64,000 bases of DNA from contig NZ_DAIQNN010000002.1 of NCBI RefSeq assembly GCF_036788415.1, positions 49,405 through 113,404 of the forward strand, read 5' to 3'. This stretch comes from Rubrimonas sp036788415. GTDB lineage: Bacteria; Pseudomonadota; Alphaproteobacteria; Rhodobacterales; Rhodobacteraceae. A program made the position numbers and the translations under genes. The notes below the pieces were generated by a model. The model did no database searches, was not told where the DNA came from, and was given only the letters and a program-made list of their open reading frames with translations. Of this stretch, positions 1-8,526 are shown one piece after another. The first letter of the stretch is position 1. Each line of letters opens with the position of its first letter.

Positions 1-1091
1 TCGGGGTCGTCGCGGTTCAGGCGGCGCTCGCCCGCGCCGGCGTCGCGCCCCAGGACGTCTCGGAAACGATCCTCGGCCAGGTGCTGACCGCCGGGCAGGG
101 CCAGAACACCGCCCGCCAGACTCACGTGAAGGCCGGCCTGCCGATCGAGAGCGCGGCCTGGACCATCAATCAGGTCTGCGGTTCGGGGCTGCGGGCGGTG
201 GCCCTCGGCGCGCAGCACATCATGCTCGGCGACGCCGAAATCGTGGTCGCCGGCGGGCAGGAGAGCATGTCGCTGTCCACCCATGCGGCCCATCTGCGCG
301 CCGGGACCAAGATGGGGAACATGGACTTCATCGACACGATGATCCGCGACGGGCTGTGGGACGCGTTCAACGGCTATCACATGGGAACCACCGCCGAGAA
401 CGTCGCCCGCCAGTGGCAGCTGACCCGCGACGAGCAGGACGCCTTCGCCGTCGCCTCGCAGAACAAGGCGGAAGCCGCGCAGAAGGCGGGCCGCTTCGCG
501 GACGAGATCGCCCCGGTCACGGTGAAGACCCGCAAGGGCGAGGTCGTGGTGGAGCATGACGAGTACATCCGCCACGGGGCCAGCCTCGAGGCGATGGCCA
601 AGCTGCGCCCGGCCTTCAGCAAGGACGGCACGGTGACCGCCGGCAACGCCTCGGGGCTGAACGACGGCGCGGCCGTGGCCGTGCTGATGTCCGCCGCCGA
701 AGCCGAGCGGCGCGGGATAACGCCGCTCGCGCGCATCGCCTCCTACGCGACCGCCGGCGTCGACCCCGCCATCATGGGCACGGGACCTATCCCCGCCAGC
801 CGCAAGGCGCTTGAGAAGGCGGGCTGGACGGTCAAGGACCTCGACCTCGTCGAGGCCAACGAGGCCTTCGCGGCGCAGGCCTGCGCGGTCAACAAGGACA
901 TGGGCTGGGACCCCGAGATCGTGAATGTGAATGGCGGCGCCATCGCCATCGGCCACCCGATCGGCGCGAGCGGCGCCCGGGTGCTCAACACGCTGCTGTT
1001 CGAGATGCAGCGCAGGGACGCGAAGAAGGGCCTCGCGACCCTGTGCATCGGCGGCGGCATGGGCGTCGCCATGTGCCTCGAACGACCCTGA
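1..1091 (+). CDS. phaA: Acetyl-CoA acetyltransferase (beta-ketothiolase), 5' end outside the window
   Basis: Condenses two acetyl-CoA to acetoacetyl-CoA, the first step of poly-3-hydroxybutyrate synthesis. The frame is open from base 3, so the true start lies left of the window; about 25 codons of thiolase sequence precede base 81. The nucleophilic Cys sits in INQVCGSGLRA (codon at 177-179). The C-terminal signature GHPIGASGARV with its catalytic His, and the second active-site Cys in LCIGGGMGVAM, are both present. The adjacent phaB follows after a 76-base gap, which supports the PHB assignment over a fatty-acid degradation thiolase. Only the N-terminal few dozen residues are missing. Confidence 0.93.
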   Translation, partial: GVVAVQAALARAGVAPQDVSETILGQVLTAGQGQNTARQTHVKAGLPIESAAWTINQVCGSGLRAVALGAQHIMLGDAEIVVAGGQESMSLSTHAAHLRAGTKMGNMDFIDTMIRDGLWDAFNGYHMGTTAENVARQWQLTRDEQDAFAVASQNKAEAAQKAGRFADEIAPVTVKTRKGEVVVEHDEYIRHGASLEAMAKLRPAFSKDGTVTAGNASGLNDGAAVAVLMSAAEAERRGITPLARIASYATAGVDPAIMGTGPIPASRKALEKAGWTVKDLDLVEANEAFAAQACAVNKDMGWDPEIVNVNGGAIAIGHPIGASGARVLNTLLFEMQRRDAKKGLATLCIGGGMGVAMCLERP

Positions 1092-1167
1092 GACTCCCGA
1101 CCGGGGCCGGCCTTCCGCCGGCTTCGGACTTCCAGCTTGAAACAACGCATAAAAGGAGGAGACCGAG

Positions 1168-1890
1168 ATGGCGCGAGTCGCACTTGTCACCGGAGGATCG
1201 CGCGGCATCGGCGCGGCGATATCGAAGGCGCTGAAGGAGGCCGGCTATTCGGTCGCCGCGAATTACGCCGGCAATGACGAGGCCGCAGCGGCCTTCAAGG
1301 CCGAGACGGGGATCCCCGTCTACAAGTGGAACGTCGCCGATTACGACGCCAGCAAGGCGGGGATCGCGCAGGTCGAGGCCGATCTCGGGCCGCTCGACAT
1401 CGTCGTCGCCAACGCCGGCATCACCCGCGACGCGCCGTTCCACAAGATGACGCCCGACCAGTGGAACCAGGTGATCGACACCAACCTGCACGGCGTCTTC
1501 AACACCATCCACCCGGTCTGGACCGGCATGCGCGACCGCAAGTTCGGACGCATCGTCGTGATCAGCTCGGTGAACGGCCAGAAGGGGCAGTTCGCGCAGG
1601 TCAACTACGCCGCGACCAAGGCGGGCGACATCGGCATCGTGCGCAGCCTCGCGCAGGAGGGCGCGCGCGCCGGGATCACCGTCAACGCGGTCTGCCCCGG
1701 CTACATCGCCACCGAGATGGTGATGGCGGTGCCCGAGAAAGTGCGCGAATCGATCATCGCCCAGATCCCGGCGGGCCGGCTCGGCGAGCCGGACGAGATC
1801 GCGCGCTGCGTGACCTTCCTCGTCTCCGACGATGCGGGCTTCATCAACGGCTCGACGATCTCGGCCAACGGCGCCCAGTTCTTCGGCTGA
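1168..1890 (+). CDS. phaB: Acetoacetyl-CoA reductase (SDR family)
   Basis: NADPH-dependent reduction of acetoacetyl-CoA to (R)-3-hydroxybutyryl-CoA, the PHA synthase substrate. At 240 residues it has the usual PhaB length. The cofactor loop VTGGSRGIG is at residues 7-15, the ANAG motif at 81-84, and the catalytic Ser133/134, Tyr147 and Lys151 (NYAATK) are in place. A strong ribosome-binding site, AAGGAGGAGA, precedes the ATG. It follows the thiolase on the same strand and ends at a hairpin terminator. A 3-oxoacyl-ACP reductase would look similar, but the phaA neighbour favours PhaB. No PHA synthase is in the window. Confidence 0.93.
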   Translation: MARVALVTGGSRGIGAAISKALKEAGYSVAANYAGNDEAAAAFKAETGIPVYKWNVADYDASKAGIAQVEADLGPLDIVVANAGITRDAPFHKMTPDQWNQVIDTNLHGVFNTIHPVWTGMRDRKFGRIVVISSVNGQKGQFAQVNYAATKAGDIGIVRSLAQEGARAGITVNAVCPGYIATEMVMAVPEKVRESIIAQIPAGRLGEPDEIARCVTFLVSDDAGFINGSTISANGAQFFG

Positions 1891-1902
1891 CGCCTCAGCG
1901 CC

Positions 1903-1930
1903 CGCGCCTTCCCCCTCGGGGGAGGGCGCG
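1903..1930. terminator. Hairpin terminator between phaB and the GS-like gene
   Basis: Arms at 1903-1914 and 1919-1930 pair over 12 bp with one G-T wobble around a 4-base loop (CTCG). It sits between two convergent genes and could stop transcription from both sides. There is no clear T-run, as is common in very GC-rich genomes. Confidence 0.6.
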
Positions 1931-1936
1931 ACCCCG

Positions 1937-3304
1937 CTACAGCGTGCGCAGATAGGCGTCGTATTCGGCGTCGGTCACGCGGTCGAGCAGGCGGTTCATC
2001 TCCTGCCATTTCATCAGCGCGTAGACCCGACGGAACTCCGCCCCCAGCGTCTCGCGCATGAAGCGCGACGCCTCGAAGGCGGAGATCGCGGCCGGCCAGT
2101 GCGCGGGCAGCGCCGTGCCCTGCCCCTTGCGCGGCTCGCCGTCGACGGGCTCGGCAGGATCGGACTTGCGCTCCAGCCCCCGCAGGACGCCGGCGAGGAT
2201 CGCTGCGAGCGCCAGATAGGGGTTGGCGTCGGAGCCCGCGACACGGTGCTCGATGCGCGCGGCGGGGCCGCGCAGCGCGGGGCAGCGCACCGCCACGCCG
2301 CGATTGTCGAGGCCCCAGGCGGCGATGCAGGGCGCATAGCTCCCCGGGCGCAGCCTGCGATAGGAGTTCAGATGCGGCGCGAACAGCAGCGTCGAGTCCG
2401 CCATCGTCTCCAGCAGGCCGCCCACGGCGTGGCGCATCGTCGGCGCCGGCCCGTCCTCCTCGCCCGCGTCGAAGATGTTGCGACCGTCCTCGTCCATCAG
2501 AGAGATATGGAAATGCAGCCCCGAGCCCGACTGGTCGCCATAGGGCTTGGCCATGAAGCAGGCGTCCATGCCGTGCTGGCGCGCCACGCCGCGGATCGCG
2601 CGGCGCAACATGATCGCGTGATCGGCGGCGGCGAGCGGGTCGGCGGTGTGGCCCAGATTGATCTCGAACTGGCCGGGGCCGAATTCGGCGGTGGCGGCGT
2701 CCGCCGGCGCGCCGAGCGCCTTGGCGGCGGCGTCGATGTCGGCGAGCACGCCCGCAAAGGCCGATTTCACGTCGAGCAGATAGACCTGCGCCGCCTCCAG
2801 CCGGTCGCCGCCGACGCCGCGCGGCGGCACGGCGCGCCCGGCCTCGTCGGTCTCCGCATCCACGAAGTAGAATTCCAGCTCCGGCGCGACGACCGGCGTC
2901 AGCCCCTTCTCGGCGAACCGCTTCGCCACCCCCGCCAGCACTTGCCGCGGATCGTAGACGCAGGGGGTGACGCCGTCCGTCTCCGTCATCGTCATCAGCG
3001 CGACGGCGGTCGGCCGCTCGGTCCAGTGGGCGCGGCCGAAGGCGTGCGGGATCGGCCAGCCGATGCCGTCAGGGTCGCCGATCTCGACGGCGATGCCGGC
3101 CTCTGCGACGTCTTCGGAGGCGATGTCGAGATTGTAGCTCGACATCGGCATCCGCACCGAGCCCTTGGCGAGCTTGTCGATCTGGCTGGCGGGCAGCCAT
3201 TTGCCGCGCATCACAGCGTTCATGTCGGGAAAGACGCACTCGACGATCTCGATGTCGGGATTGTCGGCCATGAAGGCGGCGGCGCGGGCGGCGAAGGGCG
3301 TCAT
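1937..3304 (-). CDS. Glutamine synthetase family protein, probable gamma-glutamylpolyamine synthetase
   Basis: Glutamine-synthetase fold ligase of 455 residues. ATP-dependent ligation of glutamate to an amine such as putrescine is the likely reaction, judged from context. GS motifs are in order: APELEFYF, EFGPGQFEINL, a KPYGDQSGSGLHFHIS core with metal and glutamate ligands, the NSYRRLRPGSYAP loop, and RIEHRVAGSDANPYLALAA. The start chosen is the ATG at 3304, which overlaps the agmatinase stop as ATGA, so the two genes are translationally coupled. An in-frame extension to 3328 lacks this logic. The Tyr adenylylation region of housekeeping GlnA is not evident, and the neighbours (agmatinase, transaminase, GntR regulator) point to polyamine catabolism (PuuA-like) rather than ammonia assimilation. 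Confidence 0.82.
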   Translation of the reverse strand: MTPFAARAAAFMADNPDIEIVECVFPDMNAVMRGKWLPASQIDKLAKGSVRMPMSSYNLDIASEDVAEAGIAVEIGDPDGIGWPIPHAFGRAHWTERPTAVALMTMTETDGVTPCVYDPRQVLAGVAKRFAEKGLTPVVAPELEFYFVDAETDEAGRAVPPRGVGGDRLEAAQVYLLDVKSAFAGVLADIDAAAKALGAPADAATAEFGPGQFEINLGHTADPLAAADHAIMLRRAIRGVARQHGMDACFMAKPYGDQSGSGLHFHISLMDEDGRNIFDAGEEDGPAPTMRHAVGGLLETMADSTLLFAPHLNSYRRLRPGSYAPCIAAWGLDNRGVAVRCPALRGPAARIEHRVAGSDANPYLALAAILAGVLRGLERKSDPAEPVDGEPRKGQGTALPAHWPAAISAFEASRFMRETLGAEFRRVYALMKWQEMNRLLDRVTDAEYDAYLRTL

Positions 3305-4245
3305 TTTCCCGCGCTCGCATAAAGGCACAGCATGTGCAGCGCGACGGTCGCCCCGGCGAGCGCCGTGATCTCCGACACGTCGTAGGCGGGCGAGACCTCG
3401 ACCACGTCGGCGCCGATCACGGTCATGCCCTGCATCTCGCGCAGGATGGCGAGCGCCTGATGCATGAACATCCCCCCGCAGACCGGCGTGCCGGTGCCCG
3501 GCGCCTGGGAGGGGTCGAGCGCGTCGATGTCGAAGGTGACGTAGCAGGGCCGGTCGCCGACGCGGGCGCGGATGGCATGGGCGGCGGCGCGCCAGCCTTC
3601 TTCGTGGAGGCGGATCGCGTCGAAGGTCTCGAAGCCCATCGGGTCGTCATTGGTGGTGCGGATGCCGATCTGGATGGAGGTCGCGGGGTCGACGATCCCC
3701 TCCTTCGCCGCGTGATGGAACATAGTGCCATGGTCGATGCGGCCGTCGTCGGGCCATGTGTCGGTGTGGGCGTCGAACTGGATCAGCGAGATCGGCGCGC
3801 CGAAGCGGGCCGCGTGCGCCCTGAGGCTGGGATAGGTGGTGAAATGGTCGCCGCCGAGAAGCAGCAGTTTCGGACCCGCCGAAAGAACCTCGGCGATGGC
3901 CGCCTCGATGGCGTCGGGGACCGCCTCGGGCCGTCCGTGGTCGAACCAGACGTCGCCGTAATCGACCACGGCGAGACGCTCGAACGGATCGAAGGGCGAG
4001 GGCCAGGCGCGGCTCCAGGCGAGGTTGGTCGAGGCGGCGCGGATCGCGCGCGGGCCGAAGCGGCAGCCGGGGCGGTTGGTGACGGCGGTGTCGAAGGGCA
4101 CGCCCAGCACCGCGACGTCGGCGCCGGCCAGGTCGCGCGCGTAGAGGCGTCGGCAGAAGCTGAGCGCGCCGGAATACATGTACTCGTCATGGGTGACGGC
4201 GCGGGGGCTGTCGGCGGTGATGGCGTAGTCGCGGCGGGCGGGCAT
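3301..4245 (-). CDS. speB: Agmatinase / ureohydrolase family protein
   Basis: Mn-dependent ureohydrolase that would cleave urea from agmatine or a related guanidino compound. Binuclear-metal motifs are complete: GGDHFTTYP, FDAHTDTW and FDIDALDPSQAPGTGTP. Two in-frame ATGs exist (4257 and 4245). The second is preferred because GGAG lies 6 bases before it, the same design as the transaminase gene downstream of gntR; this gives 314 residues. Its stop overlaps the start of the GS-like gene. The divergent gntR and the TGTGATCACA palindrome in the shared intergenic space indicate control by that regulator. Guanidinobutyrase or proclavaminate amidinohydrolase activity cannot be excluded. Confidence 0.88.
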   Translation of the reverse strand: MPARRDYAITADSPRAVTHDEYMYSGALSFCRRLYARDLAGADVAVLGVPFDTAVTNRPGCRFGPRAIRAASTNLAWSRAWPSPFDPFERLAVVDYGDVWFDHGRPEAVPDAIEAAIAEVLSAGPKLLLLGGDHFTTYPSLRAHAARFGAPISLIQFDAHTDTWPDDGRIDHGTMFHHAAKEGIVDPATSIQIGIRTTNDDPMGFETFDAIRLHEEGWRAAAHAIRARVGDRPCYVTFDIDALDPSQAPGTGTPVCGGMFMHQALAILREMQGMTVIGADVVEVSPAYDVSEITALAGATVALHMLCLYASAGK

Positions 4246-4256
4246 TCTGAACTCCA

Positions 4257-4284
4257 TTGACACAGCCCGATTTGTGATCACATT
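4257..4284 (+). promoter_or_regulatory. Candidate gntR promoter overlapped by the operator
   Basis: A consensus -35 TTGACA (4257-4262) is followed after 16 bases by CACATT (4279-4284, three of six matches to the -10 consensus). The palindromic operator covers the -10, which suggests autorepression. The -35 touches the upstream agmatinase start codon. Confidence 0.5.
4272..4283. promoter_or_regulatory. GntR/FCD operator, copy 1
   Basis: Contains the perfect 10-bp palindrome TGTGATCACA at 4273-4282 with a T on each side. It lies between the divergent agmatinase and gntR genes. The same palindrome recurs at 4992-5001 upstream of the transaminase. Such symmetric sites are typical of FadR-subfamily GntR regulators, and the regulator gene is immediately adjacent. 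Confidence 0.75.
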
Positions 4285-4293
4285 CTGCCGCGC

Positions 4294-4947
4294 ATGGCAA
4301 GCGAGCACGCATCCGAAGGGCCGGCGCATGAGCGCGTCTACCGCGCGCTGCGCCAGCGCATCCTGCACGGAGAGCTTGCGCCGGGGCAAGCGCTGACGCT
4401 GCGCGGGGTCGCCGAAGCGCTCGGCGTGTCGATGACGCCCGCGCGCGAGGCGGTGCGGCGGCTGACCGCCGAGCGCGCGCTGGAGACGACGCCGACGGGC
4501 CGCGTGCTCGCGCCCGTGTTGGCGCCGGCGGCGCTGGCGGAGCTGACCGAGGCGCGGGCGCTGCTCGAACCCGAACTCGCCGCGCGCGCCCTTCCCCATG
4601 CCGACGCAGCGTTGATCGCCCGGCTGCGCGCCGCCGACGCCGAGGTGAACGCCGCCATCGCCCGCGGCGACGCCGGCGGCTACGTCCGCGCCAACGTCGA
4701 TTTCCACGGCGCCCTCTACGCGGCGGCGGACGCGCCGGCGCTCAGCGCGCTGGTCGAGAGCGTCTGGCTCCAGCTCAACCCCTCGATGCGGGTGATCACC
4801 GGGCGCGCCGGCACGGCGGGACTCGTCGATCAGCATGAAGCCGCCTTGCGGGCGCTGGAGGCGCATGACGCCGACGCCCTGCGCGCCGCGATCCGCGACG
4901 ACGCGCTGCAAGCGCAGGCCCTCATCGCGCAGCTTGCCCCCGCCTGA
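4294..4947 (+). CDS. GntR-family transcriptional regulator with FCD domain
   Basis: 217-residue DNA-binding regulator. An N-terminal winged helix-turn-helix (about residues 12-70, with LTLRGVAEALGVSMTPAREAV as recognition region) is followed by a helical FCD ligand-binding domain (about 80-205, with NVDFHGALY and DQHEAALRALEAHD as likely metal or ligand positions). It is divergent from agmatinase and the GS-like gene and followed by the transaminase. Both flanking promoter regions carry TGTGATCACA, so it probably regulates itself and the whole polyamine locus, most likely as a repressor released by a pathway intermediate. Confidence 0.88.
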   Translation: MASEHASEGPAHERVYRALRQRILHGELAPGQALTLRGVAEALGVSMTPAREAVRRLTAERALETTPTGRVLAPVLAPAALAELTEARALLEPELAARALPHADAALIARLRAADAEVNAAIARGDAGGYVRANVDFHGALYAAADAPALSALVESVWLQLNPSMRVITGRAGTAGLVDQHEAALRALEAHDADALRAAIRDDALQAQALIAQLAPA

Positions 4948-4990
4948 CGCGCCGCCGCCTTGACGCGGCCGCAAGTTTCCGGCAGCGTAT

Positions 4991-5002
4991 TTGTGATCAC
5001 AA
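4991..5002. promoter_or_regulatory. GntR/FCD operator, copy 2
   Basis: Perfect 12-bp palindrome TTGTGATCACAA, 21 bases before the likely transaminase start. A TTGACG -35-like element lies upstream at 4960-4965, so the operator would cover the -10/+1 region. It matches copy 1 near 4272. Confidence 0.75.
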
Positions 5003-5023
5003 AATTCGACCATGGAGCGTCCC

Positions 5024-6412
5024 ATGCCCGCCCTCAACGCGCGCAGCACCGCCGACATCCAGGCCTCCGACGCCGCGCATCACTGGCACCCCTTCACCGA
5101 CAGCGCCGATCTCGCGGCGACCGGGACGCGGGTGATCCGCTCGGCGCAGGGCTGCTGGCTGACCGGGAACGACGGGGAGCGGCTCCTCGACGGCATGGCG
5201 GGGCTGTGGTGCGTCAATGTCGGCTACGGGCGCGAGGAGATCGTCGAGGCGGTCGCCCGCCAGATGCGCGAGCTTCCCTACTACAACACATTCTTCCAGT
5301 GCACCCACCCTTCCGCGACAGAGTTCGCCGAGGCGCTGACCGAAGTCGCGCCGCCCCACATGAACCGGGTGTTCTTCACCAATTCGGGCAGCGAGAGCAA
5401 TGACACGGTGTTTCGTCTGGCCCGCGTCTACTGGGACTGCATGGGACAAGCCTCCAAGAAGATGTTCGTCGCGCGGCGCAACGCCTATCACGGCTCGACC
5501 GTGGTCGGGGCGTCGCTGGGCGGCATGGGCGCGATGCATGCGCAATCCGGTCTGCCGATCGAGGGGATCCGCCATATCGGCCAGCCCTACTGGTTCGGCG
5601 AAGGGCGCGACATGGACGAGGCCGAATTCGGCCTGATCCGCGCCCGCGAACTCGAAGCCGCCATCGACGAGATCGGCGCCGACCGGATCGCCGCCTTCAT
5701 CGCCGAGCCGATCCAGGGCGCCGGCGGCGTGATCATCCCGCCCGCCACCTACTGGCCCGAGATCGCCCGCGTCTGCCGCGAGCGCGACATCCTGCTGATC
5801 ACAGACGAGGTGATCTGCGGCTTCGGGCGCACCGGCTCGTGGTTCGGCGCCGAGCATTTCGGCGTGCAGGCGGACCTGTCGCCCATCGCGAAGGGGATGA
5901 CCTCGGGCTACATCCCGATGGGGGGCGTGCTGATCTCCGACCGGGTCGCAGGCCCGGTGATGGAGAAGGCGGGCGAGTTCTATCACGGCTACACCTATAG
6001 CGGGCATCCGGCGGCCTGCGCGGCGGGCATCGCCAATCTGCGCATCCTGCGCGAGGAGAAGCTCGTCGAGCGGGTGCGCGACGACATCGGGCCGTATCTG
6101 AAATCCCGCTGGATGACGCTCGCCGACCACCCGCTGGTCGGCCAGGCGCGGATGCTGGGGCTTCTCGGCGCGCTCGAGATCGTCGCCGACAAGCGCACGA
6201 TGGCCCGGTTCCCGGGCGGCGCCGGCGCGCGGTGCCGCGATCTGTGCGTCAGGAACGGGCTGGTGATGCGCGCCGTCGGCGACACGATGATCGTCTCGCC
6301 GCCGCTGATCCTGAGCTATGAGGAAGCCGAAGAACTGGTCGTCCGCGCCCGCAAGTCGCTCGACGATCTGGCCGACGCGATGACGCGGGAGGGCTGGCGC
6401 GGCGCCGCCTGA
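5024..6412 (+). CDS. Class III aminotransferase (putrescine/omega-amine:pyruvate type)
   Basis: PLP enzyme predicted to transfer an amino group from putrescine or another omega-amine to pyruvate. N-terminal HHWHPFTD and GMAGLWCVNVGYG motifs match the SpuC / omega-amino acid aminotransferase group. ITDEVICGFGRTG carries the PLP-ring Asp and SPIAKGMTSGYIPMGG the Schiff-base Lys. The ATG at 5024 is preferred over 5012 because GGAG lies 6 bases before it; the protein is then 462 residues. It is transcribed with, or separately from, gntR under the second operator. Beta-alanine:pyruvate transaminase is an alternative that the sequence alone does not rule out. Confidence 0.88.
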   Translation: MPALNARSTADIQASDAAHHWHPFTDSADLAATGTRVIRSAQGCWLTGNDGERLLDGMAGLWCVNVGYGREEIVEAVARQMRELPYYNTFFQCTHPSATEFAEALTEVAPPHMNRVFFTNSGSESNDTVFRLARVYWDCMGQASKKMFVARRNAYHGSTVVGASLGGMGAMHAQSGLPIEGIRHIGQPYWFGEGRDMDEAEFGLIRARELEAAIDEIGADRIAAFIAEPIQGAGGVIIPPATYWPEIARVCRERDILLITDEVICGFGRTGSWFGAEHFGVQADLSPIAKGMTSGYIPMGGVLISDRVAGPVMEKAGEFYHGYTYSGHPAACAAGIANLRILREEKLVERVRDDIGPYLKSRWMTLADHPLVGQARMLGLLGALEIVADKRTMARFPGGAGARCRDLCVRNGLVMRAVGDTMIVSPPLILSYEEAEELVVRARKSLDDLADAMTREGWRGAA

Positions 6413-6418
6413 CGCCGG

Positions 6419-7197
<779 letters not shown>

Positions 7198-7201
<4 letters not shown>

Positions 7202-8418
7202 GGCGTCGCCCCGTGCGGCGCGCGCGACAGGATGCGCGCGGCGACGGCTTGCGCGCCGGGGCCCATGCCGGGGCCGTCGAACGCGCCCTCGACCTGAATA
7301 TCGGCGGCGAGCAGCCGGGCGAGGGCGGCGGCGCGCGCAGGCTCGGGCGGTTCGGGCGCCGTCCAGAACGCGTCGAGCCCGCTCCGATGCGTCAGCCCCG
7401 GCAGGTCGTAGAGCGCGCGCCCCAGCGCGATCACCGGCGCACCTGAAAGCAGCGCCGACAGCCCCGCGGTCGAATTCGCCGTGACCATGCCGGCGAGGCG
7501 CGGCGCGAGCGCGTCGAGATCGCCGCCGTCGAGCCAGATCGCCCGGTCGGCGGCGGGGCTGCGCGCGACCAGCGCCCTCCAGGGCGCGCGCTGGGGGTCG
7601 AGCGGGTGCGGCTTGACGACGAGGCGGGCGGAGGCGGGGGCGCAGCGCGCGAAGCTGTCGCAGATGCGCGCCAGCATCGCCCGCAGCCCGCCCTCGGGGC
7701 CGTTGCGGCGGATCTGGAAGTCCGATTCCAGTTGCAGCGCGACGAGAAAGACCGGGCCTCGCGCCTCGGCGATCCGCGCGAGCGCGGCCCGCAGCCGCGT
7801 CGCCCGCACAGGCCAGCGCGCGGCCTTGCCGACCCAGCCGGCCCATTCCGCCAGAGGCCCATGCAACGCGTGGGTGCGGTAGCGCGGATAGAAGAGCGGT
7901 CCGAGCGCGAGATTGGCGAGGTCGTAGGCGACGTCCATCGCCGCGAAGCCCGCGAATCCCGCCCCGCGCTGTGCGGACCGGGGCGCGGCGCCGCCCTTGC
8001 GCGCCTCCGCCTCCAGCGCCGCAGGGTCGGGGCGCCATCCGCCGAGCGCGTCCGGCTCGACGGTCAGCCAGCCGGGCCGCAGGAAGCCCTGCTCGACGAT
8101 GTGGACGGCGACGCCGCGCGCCCGCGCCTCGGCGATCGCCTCGGCATGGGGCTTGCGCCCGTCGCCGAGGGCGACGAGGTCGGTTGCGCCGGTCCGCGCA
8201 AGGGCCTCGCCGGCGAAGGCGGACCAGTCCTCCGGGGGGCCGCGAAAGCGCACAGCGGGGCGCCCGCGCCAGTAGAGCGCGTCGCCGGGGCAGAGCAGCA
8301 CGCGCGAGACCTCCGCCCCGCGCGCGGCCAGCGCGTCGGCGAGGCGGGCGAAGAACGGCGAGCGCGGCCCTTGCAGCAGCAGGACCGAGCGAGGCGGGAA
8401 GAGGGCGGCGTCGCGCAT
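7198..8418 (-). CDS. Capsule polysaccharide biosynthesis protein, KpsS-like (paralogue A)
   Basis: 406-residue member of the capsule-synthesis KpsS/KpsC superfamily, in which known members are beta-Kdo transferases that build the lipid-linked poly-Kdo primer of group 2 capsules. The family opening (SVLLLQGPRSPFF), the EQGFLRPGWLTVEPD signature and a C-terminal TANSTAGLSALLSGAPVIAL nucleotide-sugar region are visible. It is coupled by ATGA overlap to the SDR gene downstream and is divergent from a second KpsS-like gene across 108 bases. No kpsC, transporter or glycosyltransferase genes are nearby, so the acceptor is not known. Confidence 0.75.
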
Positions 8419-8464
8419 CCCACGGTGCTACTCCGGCGCGGGGCGCAGGCCAAGCGGGGCCGCG

Positions 8465-8492
8465 TTGACACGGAACGGTCGCATCGCTAGGG
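8465..8492 (+). promoter_or_regulatory. Candidate promoter for KpsS-like paralogue B
   Basis: Consensus -35 TTGACA at 8465-8470, then 16 bases, then CTAGGG at 8487-8492 as a weak -10. It lies in the 108-base divergent region, 34 bases before the probable start. Confidence 0.45.
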
Positions 8493-8526
8493 ACCAAGCC
8501 CCCGCAAAAGCGCAGGCGCTTCGATC

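Noticed and set aside
1832..3322. 496-codon plus-strand frame opposite the GS-like gene
   Set aside because: The minus-strand gene has full GS motifs; the plus frame has none.
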